A DNA stretch of 46,845 nt from Candidatus Moranbacteria bacterium CG_4_9_14_3_um_filter_44_28 (lineage in GTDB: Bacteria; Patescibacteriota; Minisyncoccia; Moranbacterales; UBA11712): contig PFVO01000043.1 of the NCBI GenBank assembly GCA_002790655.1, positions 1 through 46,845 on the forward strand, read 5' to 3'. Position 1 is the first letter of the stretch. Each line of letters begins with the position of its first letter. Both the position numbers and the translations under genes were made by a program. The notes under the pieces are model-generated. The model saw only the letters and a program-made list of their open reading frames with translations, searched no databases and was not told the DNA's origin. Shown here piece after piece: positions 22,471-29,920 of this stretch.

Positions 22471-24543
22471 TTATAAATAAACTTTGGCGTCTAATATTTG
22501 ATACTGGCTGCCGTTATTATAGAACATCACGGGATTTATATCAATTTGGCTCACGTCCGGGTTTTCAGCGGCAATTTGCTGGAGGGCCAGAATTATTTTC
22601 GCGATTTCGCCGGCGTTGTATCCGCGATCTCTGCGAAATCCTCTCAAAACCGGCGCTATTTTCAAATTATTAAGCTTATTCTTTATCTCTTTAATCGTAA
22701 GCGGCGGGATCAGAATTATTCGGTCTGCAAAAATTTCCGTAAAAATTCCGCCCCATCCCGCGACAATCACCGGGCCGAAAGATTTGTCCCTTTTCATGCC
22801 GATGATCATTTCCAATCCCGGCTTTGCCATTGGCTGTACAAGAAATTTCCTCGCGCCGGTTGATTTTTTTATTTTATTATAGGCCGATTTCAATTCATTC
22901 TTATTTCGTATACTAAGCGCCAGAGCCTTTTTGTCCCAGCGGTGGATGATTTTGGGGTCGTTGGTCTTTAGAGCGCAGGGATATTTTATTTTCACGCGCT
23001 TCATTTCACCCGGAGATTGAAAAGAAATAGATTTCAACAGATTAATTCCGTAACTTTTAAATACTTTTTCTGCTTCATTCCAAAACAGCATTTTTCTTTT
23101 TTTCTTCAGGGCCGACTGAATAATTGAATTCACTTTCAGTTTCAGGCGGATTGTTTTTTGGGTCGTGCCGGAGCGCAGAATTTTTTTGTTTTTGCCGCAG
23201 CAAATTATTTTCTCAATGGCCGAGAGAGCTCTTTCCGGGCTTTCAAAATTGGCAATTCCGTTTTCATGAAGATATTCGATTGCTTTTTTCACTTTTACTC
23301 CTCCCATGAAGGAGGTAACCAGAGTTGAAAAATTGTTTTTGTAGCGGTGGATTACCTTTGCCGCTTTTCCCGGATCAGTTTGCGTCTGGGGCGTCAAAAT
23401 CACAAGAAGCGGATTTCTGGGGTATCTTTGGGAAATTATTTTCAGGGTGTTCTCGTAGCGGTCAGGCGCGGCGTCGCCGATAATGTCAATCGGATTTTCA
23501 ACTGATGCGCTCGCGGGAAGATATTTCTTGAGTTTGTTTTTCGGGCCGCCTGATATCTTTTCCAGTTTCAGGCAGTTTGATTTTCCGACGAAATCAGAGG
23601 CCAAAACTCCCGGCCCGCCGGCGTTGGTGAGAACAATAATTTCATGTTTCCCCGGGATTTTGCCGGAATTCAAAAAGAGAATAATATCCTGAAATTCCTC
23701 AATATTTTTTGCCTCGATAATATTCAATTTTTCAAATACTGCTTCGGCGACGGCTTCATCTTGAGCTAAAGAGCCGGTGTGCGAAGTTACAGTCTTTTGT
23801 CCAGCCGGGGTTTTTCCAGCCTTGAGCACAACTAGCGGTTTTTTTCTGCTGATTTTGCTGATTGCTTCAATGAATTTCGATCCGTCCTTGATATCTTCAA
23901 GATAAAGCGCGATGGCTTCGGTATTTTTATCCTCGGCAAGAAAATTCAGGACATCACACTCATCAAGCGCGGCTTTGTTGCCAATGGAGACAACTTTTGA
24001 AAATCTGACGGACATATTCTCGGTCCAGTCAAGAAGAGCCACGGCCAATGCGCCGGATTGGGAGACAATGGCAACTTTCCCGGGTTTGAGTTTTCCGGAC
24101 GTGAACGTTGCGTTAAGTTTCTGAAAAGGATTGATAAACCCAAGGCAATTGGGGCCGAGAATATTGAGTTTGCGCTCTTGGGCAATTTTTTGTAGCTCTT
24201 CTTCAAGTATTTTTCCGTCTTTTCCCGTCTCTTTGAAACCGGAAGAAATAACGGCATAGTTCGCTATTTTAGGCGAGGCTTCGGTTCCCTCTTTGACTGC
24301 CTGATTGACCAGCGGCGCGGGAATAGCAACTAAAACCAAATCAACCGGCTTTTTTATTTCACTTAAACTCGCGTAATAATTTTTGTTCGTCTTTTTGTAT
24401 TTGGGATTTACCTGGAAAATTTTCCCTCTCCACCCGCTCTCCCAAATATTTCGCATCAAAACATTCCCTAAATTTTCTTTTTTAGGCGACGCGCCGACAA
24501 TGGCAATGGATTTGGGATTAAAAAACGTATTTAAATTTCTCAT
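22471..24543 (-). CDS. ADP-forming acetyl-CoA synthetase (fused alpha-beta acyl-CoA ligase)
   Basis: 690-aa NDP-forming acyl-CoA ligase that converts acetyl-CoA, ADP and Pi to acetate, CoA and ATP, an energy-conserving end step in fermentative archaea and many CPR bacteria. The CoA-binding domain (IAVIGASPKKENLGN) is N-terminal, the phospho-His loop is VTSHTGSLAQDEAV, and the ATP-grasp beta part follows (LVQPMAKPGLEMIIGMKRD, then VAGWGGIFTEIFAD). With glycolysis genes nearby it suggests a fermentative metabolism. It heads the operon acd-receiver-recJ-rnhA and starts at ATG 24543, right after an extended -10 box. Confidence 0.93.
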   Translation of the reverse strand: MRNLNTFFNPKSIAIVGASPKKENLGNVLMRNIWESGWRGKIFQVNPKYKKTNKNYYASLSEIKKPVDLVLVAIPAPLVNQAVKEGTEASPKIANYAVISSGFKETGKDGKILEEELQKIAQERKLNILGPNCLGFINPFQKLNATFTSGKLKPGKVAIVSQSGALAVALLDWTENMSVRFSKVVSIGNKAALDECDVLNFLAEDKNTEAIALYLEDIKDGSKFIEAISKISRKKPLVVLKAGKTPAGQKTVTSHTGSLAQDEAVAEAVFEKLNIIEAKNIEEFQDIILFLNSGKIPGKHEIIVLTNAGGPGVLASDFVGKSNCLKLEKISGGPKNKLKKYLPASASVENPIDIIGDAAPDRYENTLKIISQRYPRNPLLVILTPQTQTDPGKAAKVIHRYKNNFSTLVTSFMGGVKVKKAIEYLHENGIANFESPERALSAIEKIICCGKNKKILRSGTTQKTIRLKLKVNSIIQSALKKKRKMLFWNEAEKVFKSYGINLLKSISFQSPGEMKRVKIKYPCALKTNDPKIIHRWDKKALALSIRNKNELKSAYNKIKKSTGARKFLVQPMAKPGLEMIIGMKRDKSFGPVIVAGWGGIFTEIFADRIILIPPLTIKEIKNKLNNLKIAPVLRGFRRDRGYNAGEIAKIILALQQIAAENPDVSQIDINPVMFYNNGSQYQILDAKVYL

Positions 24544-24549
24544 AAACCC

Positions 24550-24558
24550 ATTCTATCA
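24550..24558 (-). promoter_or_regulatory. Extended -10 promoter of the acd operon
   Basis: On the minus strand TGATAGAAT ends 6 nt before the ATG at 24543, so the A of the start codon is the predicted first transcribed base. This would be a truly leaderless mRNA. No Shine-Dalgarno is present. Confidence 0.5.
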
Positions 24559-24650
24559 CACTTTAAATAAATAAAAAACCGCGATAAAATCGGGTCTCGG
24601 GCATCTTCTTGCTTTATTATCATATATCTAAATGGTTATTTATTGATTAT

Positions 24651-25064
24651 TTATCCCCTGCCGGCTTTTCGCGCTCCTTTTTCGTCAGAACCGAAATGAT
24701 GGGCGATTTCATGCCGAACAGTTTTGAAAATCTGGTTTTTTAATTCTTTATTTGTCTCGCAGAGGCTTTCCATAGGTTTTTTAAATATGGTGATTTGGTC
24801 CGGAAAAACGGGTCCGATGTCGAGACGCTTTGACTGATAATAACCTTCATAAAGCCCGAGGAGCAGGACGCTTTTTCTTCCTTGCAGTCTCGTTTTTTTC
24901 AATTGCTCCTTGGTCGGATAATCTTCGACAAAAAAAGCCAGATTGTTAATCCTTTTTTGGAATTTTTCCGGCACATTGTCGATGGCTTCGGCTACCCATT
25001 TTTCAAATTGTTCTTTGGAAACTTGCATGGATAATAAAATTTCAGCTATATTCCCCCCCGCCAT
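24651..25064 (-). CDS. Zincin-like metallopeptidase family protein (DUF1025 type)
   Basis: 137 aa. The zinc motif HEIAHHFGSDE near the C-terminus (HExxH with a downstream Asp/Glu) and the segment GLYEGYYQ...FPDQITIFKKPME are typical of the small MMP-like zincin family annotated as metallopeptidase family protein. The physiological substrate is unknown. Start: ATG 25064 gives an extra MAGGNIAEILLS, while the internal ATG at 25028 (MQVSKEQFE) matches the family N-terminus better; neither has a clear ribosome site. It lies 124 nt after the STAS-like gene. Confidence 0.85.
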   Translation of the reverse strand: MAGGNIAEILLSMQVSKEQFEKWVAEAIDNVPEKFQKRINNLAFFVEDYPTKEQLKKTRLQGRKSVLLLGLYEGYYQSKRLDIGPVFPDQITIFKKPMESLCETNKELKNQIFKTVRHEIAHHFGSDEKGARKAGRG

Positions 25065-25188
25065 AAATTATTCCAAAATATTTTATTGCTCAATTTTCCC
25101 CATTTCAAGCCAAATTGTCAAAAGTTATCCACAGGGCGGTTGAAATATTTCCTGTTTTGTTTTGGAAAAACAACAAGGCCGTGCTCCT

Positions 25189-25479
25189 CTATCCAGTCCT
25201 GAACTTTTTGCCGCTTATCTTTTCAAGAAGTTTAACGGTTACTTTCACAGAGGGATTGTCCGTCGGCAGCAGAATAAGTCGATCTCCCAATTGATTGAGA
25301 AGCGGCACCAAAAACTCATCACCCCAGGAAGGAGAAAACGTGATGACGCCGCTAAAGTCTATCTCCAGATTCTCGCTAGCGCCAATTTCCCCGAGGGTCG
25401 GCTGAAACGACGCAAGCGCCTCTTTCCCCGCCTGCCTGGAGATCAACGTTGTCCCGAATTTTTTTAGCTCTACTTTCAT
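25189..25479 (-). CDS. STAS-like (DUF4325) domain protein
   Basis: 96 aa. The fold pattern is recognisable: an N-terminal strand, a Q-A-G-K-E-A-L helix start, IDFSGVITFSPSWGDEF and a C-terminal helix with LLEKISGKKFRTG. DUF4325 proteins are STAS-like and commonly lie next to stand-alone GHKL ATPases, as here (gene at 25502-25963, 22 nt upstream). By analogy to anti-sigma/anti-anti-sigma pairs it may be the switch partner of that ATPase, but the phosphorylated residue cannot be named with confidence. Confidence 0.75.
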   Translation of the reverse strand: MKVELKKFGTTLISRQAGKEALASFQPTLGEIGASENLEIDFSGVITFSPSWGDEFLVPLLNQLGDRLILLPTDNPSVKVTVKLLEKISGKKFRTG

Positions 25480-25501
25480 ATATTTACATTATTTTACTAA
25501 A

Positions 25502-25963
25502 TTAAAACTTGATTATCGCTAAACAACCACAGATATCGGCTTCAGCACGCGTAATTGATAATTCGGATTCACCCTCTTGAAGCCGCAATTCGGCGTCACC
25601 GCTGCGAAAAAATAAACTCATCGGGTTTTCAGTAATAACTTCACGAACAAATTTCAATCCGTTTCCGCGTCTTTCCGGATCGCGTCCGGAAATAATTTCA
25701 GTAAAGGCAACTCGAAGAGCTTCCACGTGATTTTTCAGTTCGGGCCGAACGCGACTGAGCGTTTCTAAGATTCCCAATCCCCGGTCAGCCAGAACAATCA
25801 GCCTCTTATTTAGATCATAGCCAAAAAATATTCCCGGTACATCAGGCCATTTGCCCAGGTTATGATCAAATGAATTATTTCCGATTTCACCCGTAACTGC
25901 AACGATAAGCGAAACTAACTTGGAAAACTGCGGCGATTGAAGGAGAGAGCTCTGTAATTTCAT
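25502..25963 (-). CDS. Stand-alone GHKL (histidine-kinase-type) ATPase
   Basis: The N-box EIGNNSFDHN, the G1 motif VLADRGLGI and the G2 motif GNGLKFV define an HATPase_c fold with no dimerisation His domain or sensor. This resembles anti-sigma kinases such as SpoIIAB/RsbW. I start it at ATG 25963 (MKLQSS, 153 aa). A longer reading from ATG 26035 adds 24 residues, but these are encoded by the direct repeats of the control region, and the best -10 box (25998-26003) lies inside them. It pairs with the STAS-like gene just downstream. Confidence 0.72.
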   Translation of the reverse strand: MKLQSSLLQSPQFSKLVSLIVAVTGEIGNNSFDHNLGKWPDVPGIFFGYDLNKRLIVLADRGLGILETLSRVRPELKNHVEALRVAFTEIISGRDPERRGNGLKFVREVITENPMSLFFRSGDAELRLQEGESELSITRAEADICGCLAIIKF

Positions 25964-25997
25964 AAGTTTTGTTTGAAAAACTGCGCTGATAGCATAG

Positions 25998-26054
25998 ATT
26001 ATAAAACTATGCAATACTTCAATAAAACTATGCATATTATAGATAAACTATGCA
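25998..26054 (-). promoter_or_regulatory. Triple direct repeat (operator/promoter) of the GHKL-STAS unit
   Basis: AAACTATGCA occurs three times, at 26004-26013, 26025-26034 and 26045-26054, spaced 21 and 20 bp, or about two helical turns, so all three face the same side of the DNA. Minus-strand TATAAT boxes lie at 26041-26036 and 26003-25998, interleaved with the repeats. This is the layout of a cooperative operator overlapping its promoter. Confidence 0.6.
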
Positions 26055-26108
26055 TTTTTCAATAAAAAGCCACTGGCGAGCCGATGGCTTTGTTTTACAG
26101 AAAATTAG

Positions 26109-26984
26109 CTACAATTCTCTTCCAATTTCTCTTTTCGTCATCAGTCCTTTCGTCGTCCCGACATATTTCACAACATTGGCGCTGTTGATGATTCCAGCCT
26201 TGAGGGAATTTTCGAGCAAGGCGCCTTTGAGATAAAATCCCAAAAATCCGCTGGCGAAAGCGTCGCCGGCGCCGGTGACGTCAACGGTTTTTACTTTTTT
26301 AATCGGCGAGTAATATATTTTTTTGCCGTTGCTCGCGTATGCGCCTTTTCTGCCATCAGTCAAACAGACGATTTTAGGGCCAAGTTTGTGAAGAAGTTTT
26401 ATTAGAATTTTAACGTTTGTATTCCTTATTTTTTCATTCGCTGTAATTTCAATCGCTTCGTTTTTGTTAAGAAAAATAATTTCCGCGTTTTTCAGTAATT
26501 TTTTCAGATTCTTGTACTCATCCCGAATCATGCTGGTGCTGGGAGCGAGAATTAACTTTGCCTTTTTTTGTTTTATATAAGCTAAAATTTTGCCGGCTTG
26601 CTGATTCCAGTTTCCAGTAAGCGAAGAAACAGAAAGCCATTTTGTTTTTGTGTTTTTCAGATTTATTAAGTTAATTGTCCCCGAAGTTTTCTCGTAGAAA
26701 ATAATCCTTTCGCCGGTTTTCCGGTCAACGATTATGACGGAAACGGCTTTCTTCGCGGGACCAATAGAAGCCGATTTAAGGCCGAATTTTTTTGTCCCGA
26801 TTAATAAATTCGTCGCCACTCCGCCGTCGCTTTCCAGAATATTTTCAGCGCGTATTTTTTCTCCCAATTCAAAACCAAGCCACTCGGGCGCCAGTTTGTC
26901 TTTAGGCGTTTTGAAAATTTTTCCCCGATTGGTGATAAGGATTAAATCCTTCACTACTGAACCAATGGATATTAGATCATACAT
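26109..26984 (-). CDS. PfkB-family carbohydrate kinase
   Basis: 291 aa, ribokinase fold. The N-terminus is DLISIGSVVKDLIL, and the C-terminal signature VDVTGAGDAFASGFLG includes the catalytic Asp and anion hole. The substrate (sugar or nucleoside) cannot be read from the sequence. It starts 4 nt after the gpmI stop and closes the pgk-eno-gpmI row, so a sugar-phosphate-related role is possible. Confidence 0.88.
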   Translation of the reverse strand: MYDLISIGSVVKDLILITNRGKIFKTPKDKLAPEWLGFELGEKIRAENILESDGGVATNLLIGTKKFGLKSASIGPAKKAVSVIIVDRKTGERIIFYEKTSGTINLINLKNTKTKWLSVSSLTGNWNQQAGKILAYIKQKKAKLILAPSTSMIRDEYKNLKKLLKNAEIIFLNKNEAIEITANEKIRNTNVKILIKLLHKLGPKIVCLTDGRKGAYASNGKKIYYSPIKKVKTVDVTGAGDAFASGFLGFYLKGALLENSLKAGIINSANVVKYVGTTKGLMTKREIGREL

Positions 26985-26988
26985 ATTT

Positions 26989-28611
26989 TTACAGTAAGCT
27001 TTTTAGCTTCATTTCTTTCAGTTTATCAATATTCATCGCATCGCACAATGTCGGTGCGATGTTGCCCAAGATTCCGCCGGATTTCAATCTTTTTCCCCGC
27101 AGTTTATTGACACAGGTTATAAACGGCACCGGATTTTTGGTATGAAAGGTCATTGGCAGCTTGGCTTTTTTATCCCACATACAATCGGCATTGCCGTGGT
27201 CAGCGGTGATAATCAAGCTCCCATTACGTTTGTTTATTTCTTTATACAGCTTTGCGAGGCACTTATCAACCGCTTCAACCGCTTTCACGGCCGCTTTTAT
27301 GTTCCCGGTATGACCGACCATATCGGCATTGGCGTAATTTACGGTTATGAAATCATATTTGCCGGCTTTTATAGATTTCAAAATCTGTTCGGTGATTTTT
27401 TCTGCCGACATTTCCGGTTTTTTGGCATAGCTGTCAATTACAGGAGAAGGAACCATAAGACGATCCTCCCCGGCAATCGGATCGGCGTAGCCGCCGTTCA
27501 AAAAGTACGTTACGTGAGCAAATTTTTCCGTCTCGGCGATATAAAACTGGCGAATGTCGCGAAAGGCAACCGGCAATGTCCCGTTTATCGGATGGCCGTA
27601 ATAGGCGGTATGAACGGGAAGGTCGGGACCAAAGTTGGTCATAGCGACGAAATACAGATTTTTGAGACGCGGCAAGAGCAGTTTTGTCTCATCCGAATCT
27701 TCCTGAACAAAAAGTTTTGAAAACTGGCGGGCCCGATCGGAACGGAGATTATAGAAAATTACGGCGTCGTTATCCTTGATAGATGCAATCGGTTCCCCGT
27801 TTCCCGTTATCACAGAGGGCTTGATGTATTCATCAGTGATTTCGTTTTTATAATTTTCCCGGACAGCATGTTCGGCGTTTTTAAATTTCCTGCCTTTGCC
27901 TTTGACCAGAAGCTCATAGGCAACTTTCAGGCGCTTCCAATTTTTGGCGCGATCCATGGCATAAAACCGGCCAACCAAAGTTGCGATTTTTCCGACTCCA
28001 ATGTCATAAATTCTCTCTTTCCAGTCCCGAATGTGATCAATCGCGCTTTTGGGATAAGAATCTCTTCCGTCGGTGAAAAAGTGAATATAAACATTTTTGA
28101 TTCCGTTTTTTTTGGCGAGAATTAATAGTGCTTCAAGATGATAAGGGCTCATATGAGGGCTGTCTTCGTTTCCCAGAAGTCCCATCAGGTGAAGATCTGA
28201 TTTGTTTTTCCTGACGTGAGAAATTGCTCCCAGAAATGCCGGATTGTGAAAAAAAGCGCCGGAGTTGATACTTTCCGAAATAACGCGCGAGTCCTGTTCG
28301 GCAATCCGGCCGGCGCCGATATTCATATGTCCGGTTTCCGATCCACTGGTTTGATTATTTTCGAGACCGACATCGGAACCGGTCGCTCCCAATTGAGTAA
28401 AGGGATATTTTTTCGAGAGATAGTCAAAGGCTGGCGTTTTGGCAAGCCAAATAGCGTTGGTTTTGTCTTTGAGCCCGATTCCCCAGCCGTCGAGGATGGC
28501 AAGAATTGTTGGTTTACCCCGCACCAAATTCCCGTGATTTCTTGTTTTTGGGATTATTTCGATTTTTTCCATTGTTTTGTGAGATTTGGTGCGGGGTTTA
28601 TTTGAGTTCAT
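26989..28611 (-). CDS. gpmI: 2,3-bisphosphoglycerate-independent phosphoglycerate mutase with element-derived N-terminus
   Basis: Interconverts 3- and 2-phosphoglycerate; a dimanganese alkaline-phosphatase-fold enzyme. The conserved start TILAILDGWGIG, the catalytic serine in SGSETGHMNIGAGR, and ITADHGNAD with HT(K)NPVPF near the end identify it. Length is 540 aa, against about 510. The surplus is 28 residues (PRTKS...LVRGK) placed after MNSNK and before PTILAILDG, encoded by the palindromic element at 28516-28597. The start ATG at 28611 overlaps the last codons and stop of eno by 14 nt. The extension precedes the first strand, so activity is probably kept. Confidence 0.94.
   Translation of the reverse strand: MNSNKPRTKSHKTMEKIEIIPKTRNHGNLVRGKPTILAILDGWGIGLKDKTNAIWLAKTPAFDYLSKKYPFTQLGATGSDVGLENNQTSGSETGHMNIGAGRIAEQDSRVISESINSGAFFHNPAFLGAISHVRKNKSDLHLMGLLGNEDSPHMSPYHLEALLILAKKNGIKNVYIHFFTDGRDSYPKSAIDHIRDWKERIYDIGVGKIATLVGRFYAMDRAKNWKRLKVAYELLVKGKGRKFKNAEHAVRENYKNEITDEYIKPSVITGNGEPIASIKDNDAVIFYNLRSDRARQFSKLFVQEDSDETKLLLPRLKNLYFVAMTNFGPDLPVHTAYYGHPINGTLPVAFRDIRQFYIAETEKFAHVTYFLNGGYADPIAGEDRLMVPSPVIDSYAKKPEMSAEKITEQILKSIKAGKYDFITVNYANADMVGHTGNIKAAVKAVEAVDKCLAKLYKEINKRNGSLIITADHGNADCMWDKKAKLPMTFHTKNPVPFITCVNKLRGKRLKSGGILGNIAPTLCDAMNIDKLKEMKLKSLL
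28516..28597. repeat. Palindromic element, copy in the 5' end of gpmI
   Basis: 14-bp perfect arms ACCCCGCACCAAAT (28516-28529) and ATTTGGTGCGGGGT (28584-28597). On the coding strand the 80-bp core CCCCGC...GCGGGG is flanked by TAAA on both sides, a possible 4-bp target-site duplication. Core plus one TAAA is 84 bp, exactly 28 codons. Removing it restores MNSNK-PTILAILDG. Confidence 0.87.
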
Positions 28612-29851
28612 TTTCTATTTCCAGCAAACGATTGTACTTTGCCGTTCGCTCTCCCCGGCAGGGGGCGCCGAATTTGACGAACTCGGCTCCAGCGGCGACG
28701 GCGAGATCAGCGATGAAATTATCTTCTGTTTCTCCGCTTCGATGAGAAACAACAATTTTAATTTTATTTTTCTGGCACTTTTTTATAAATTCAATCGTTT
28801 CCGTGAGGGTTCCAATTTGGTTCGGTTTCGCAATCGCGGCGTTCACGGCCGAAAAAGACAAAGCTTTTTTAAGACGATTCACATTTGTTACCAGCAGATC
28901 ATCGCCGATCACAAGAGTATTGTTGCCCATTTTTTTGTTCAGCTTTTTCCAGCTGGGAAAATCGTCTTCCATCAGCCCGTCCTCAATTGAAAACAATTTA
29001 TATTTCTTTTTCCATTCCTGATAAAGGGCAATTAATCTTTCAGCTTCCAAGGAAGTATTTTCCGGCTTCAGAGTATAACTTTGCTGATCGGGATCATAAA
29101 AATTCGAAGCGGCGGCATCAATCCCTATGGAAACAGTTCCGCTGAAATTATAGCCGGTTTCCTCAATCGCTTTTTCTAAATATTCAAAAGCAGCAGTATT
29201 ATCTTCTAATTTTGGCGCGAATCCTCCCTCGTCGCCTACTCCAATTGGATAGCCGGCGTTGGCAAGTAATCCCTTGAGCTTATGAAATATCTCACTGGCT
29301 GCTTGCAGTTTTTCCGAAAAATTTTTGAACTCGCGGGGAATAATCTGAAATTCCTGAATGGAAAGCCCGGAGTCGGAATGAACGCCGCCGTTCAAGACAT
29401 TGAAAAATGCCGTTGGAATCTGACGCGGCTTTTTAAATTTAAAAGTCTTGGCAATGTATTCATATAATTCCAAATTTTCTGATTTGGCGGCGGCTCTTGC
29501 GCAAGCCAAAGAGACAGCCAACATCGCATTGGCGCCGAGACTAGATTTGTTTTCTGTCCCGTCAAGTTTAATAAGAGTTTCGTCAATTTTAATTTGATCA
29601 GAAACATTAAGACCGACAAGAATTTTGCTGATTTTTTTATTGATATTTTTGCAGGCTTCCAGCACTCCCGTTCCGTTGTAGCGCGTGTCTTTGTCGCGCA
29701 GTTCCAGAGCCTCATACGAACCTGTCGAGGCGCCGGAGGGCACCGACGCTGACCCGGAAATGCCGTCATCAAGAGTCACGGTCGCTTTTACAGTTGGATT
29801 TCCGCGGGAATCAAGAATTTCAAGGGCGGTAATTTTCGTTATTTTTGGCAT
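28598..29851 (-). CDS. eno: Enolase
   Basis: 417-aa enolase, converting 2-phosphoglycerate to phosphoenolpyruvate. Typical features are the N-terminal LDSRGNPTVKATV, SGASTGSYEALELRD, the metal-ligand regions (SIGIDAAASNF, SIEDGLMEDD, VIGDDLLVTN) and VSHRSGETEDNFIADLAVA. It lies between pgk and gpmI. Its stop codon sits right at the edge of the palindromic element in gpmI (28516-28597) and is intact. Start is ATG at 29851, with no Shine-Dalgarno. Confidence 0.96.
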   Translation of the reverse strand: MPKITKITALEILDSRGNPTVKATVTLDDGISGSASVPSGASTGSYEALELRDKDTRYNGTGVLEACKNINKKISKILVGLNVSDQIKIDETLIKLDGTENKSSLGANAMLAVSLACARAAAKSENLELYEYIAKTFKFKKPRQIPTAFFNVLNGGVHSDSGLSIQEFQIIPREFKNFSEKLQAASEIFHKLKGLLANAGYPIGVGDEGGFAPKLEDNTAAFEYLEKAIEETGYNFSGTVSIGIDAAASNFYDPDQQSYTLKPENTSLEAERLIALYQEWKKKYKLFSIEDGLMEDDFPSWKKLNKKMGNNTLVIGDDLLVTNVNRLKKALSFSAVNAAIAKPNQIGTLTETIEFIKKCQKNKIKIVVSHRSGETEDNFIADLAVAAGAEFVKFGAPCRGERTAKYNRLLEIENELK

Positions 29852-29882
29852 AAATTTATTTTTTTTAATTTTTGACGCTAGA

Positions 29883-29912
29883 TTGTCATTCCCGCTTACG
29901 CGGGGATGACAA
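29883..29912. repeat. Intergenic hairpin between pgk and eno
   Basis: TTGTCATTCCCGC (29883-29895) pairs with GCGGGGATGACAA (29900-29912, one G-T) around TTAC. The TGTCATTCCCGC motif is a widespread bacterial intergenic repeat, and part of it (GGAATGACAAT) recurs near 14427. No T-run follows, so it is more likely to modulate mRNA stability than to terminate. Confidence 0.6.
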
Positions 29913-29920
29913 AATGAAGC

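Noticed and set aside
25125-25133. Perfect DnaA-box-like TTATCCACA
   Set aside because: Only a single box here, with another isolated copy near 35423 inside the MFS gene. There is no cluster, no AT-rich unwinding element and no dnaA or dnaN nearby, so it is not an origin.
3000-28597. Idea that the CACCA-ended arms are tRNA acceptor stems with CCA tails
   Set aside because: The arm CCCCGCACCA looks like a tRNA 3' end, but no D, anticodon or T arm lies inside the elements, and tRNAs in this window do not encode CCA. I treat the likeness as coincidence unless a wider search shows a link.
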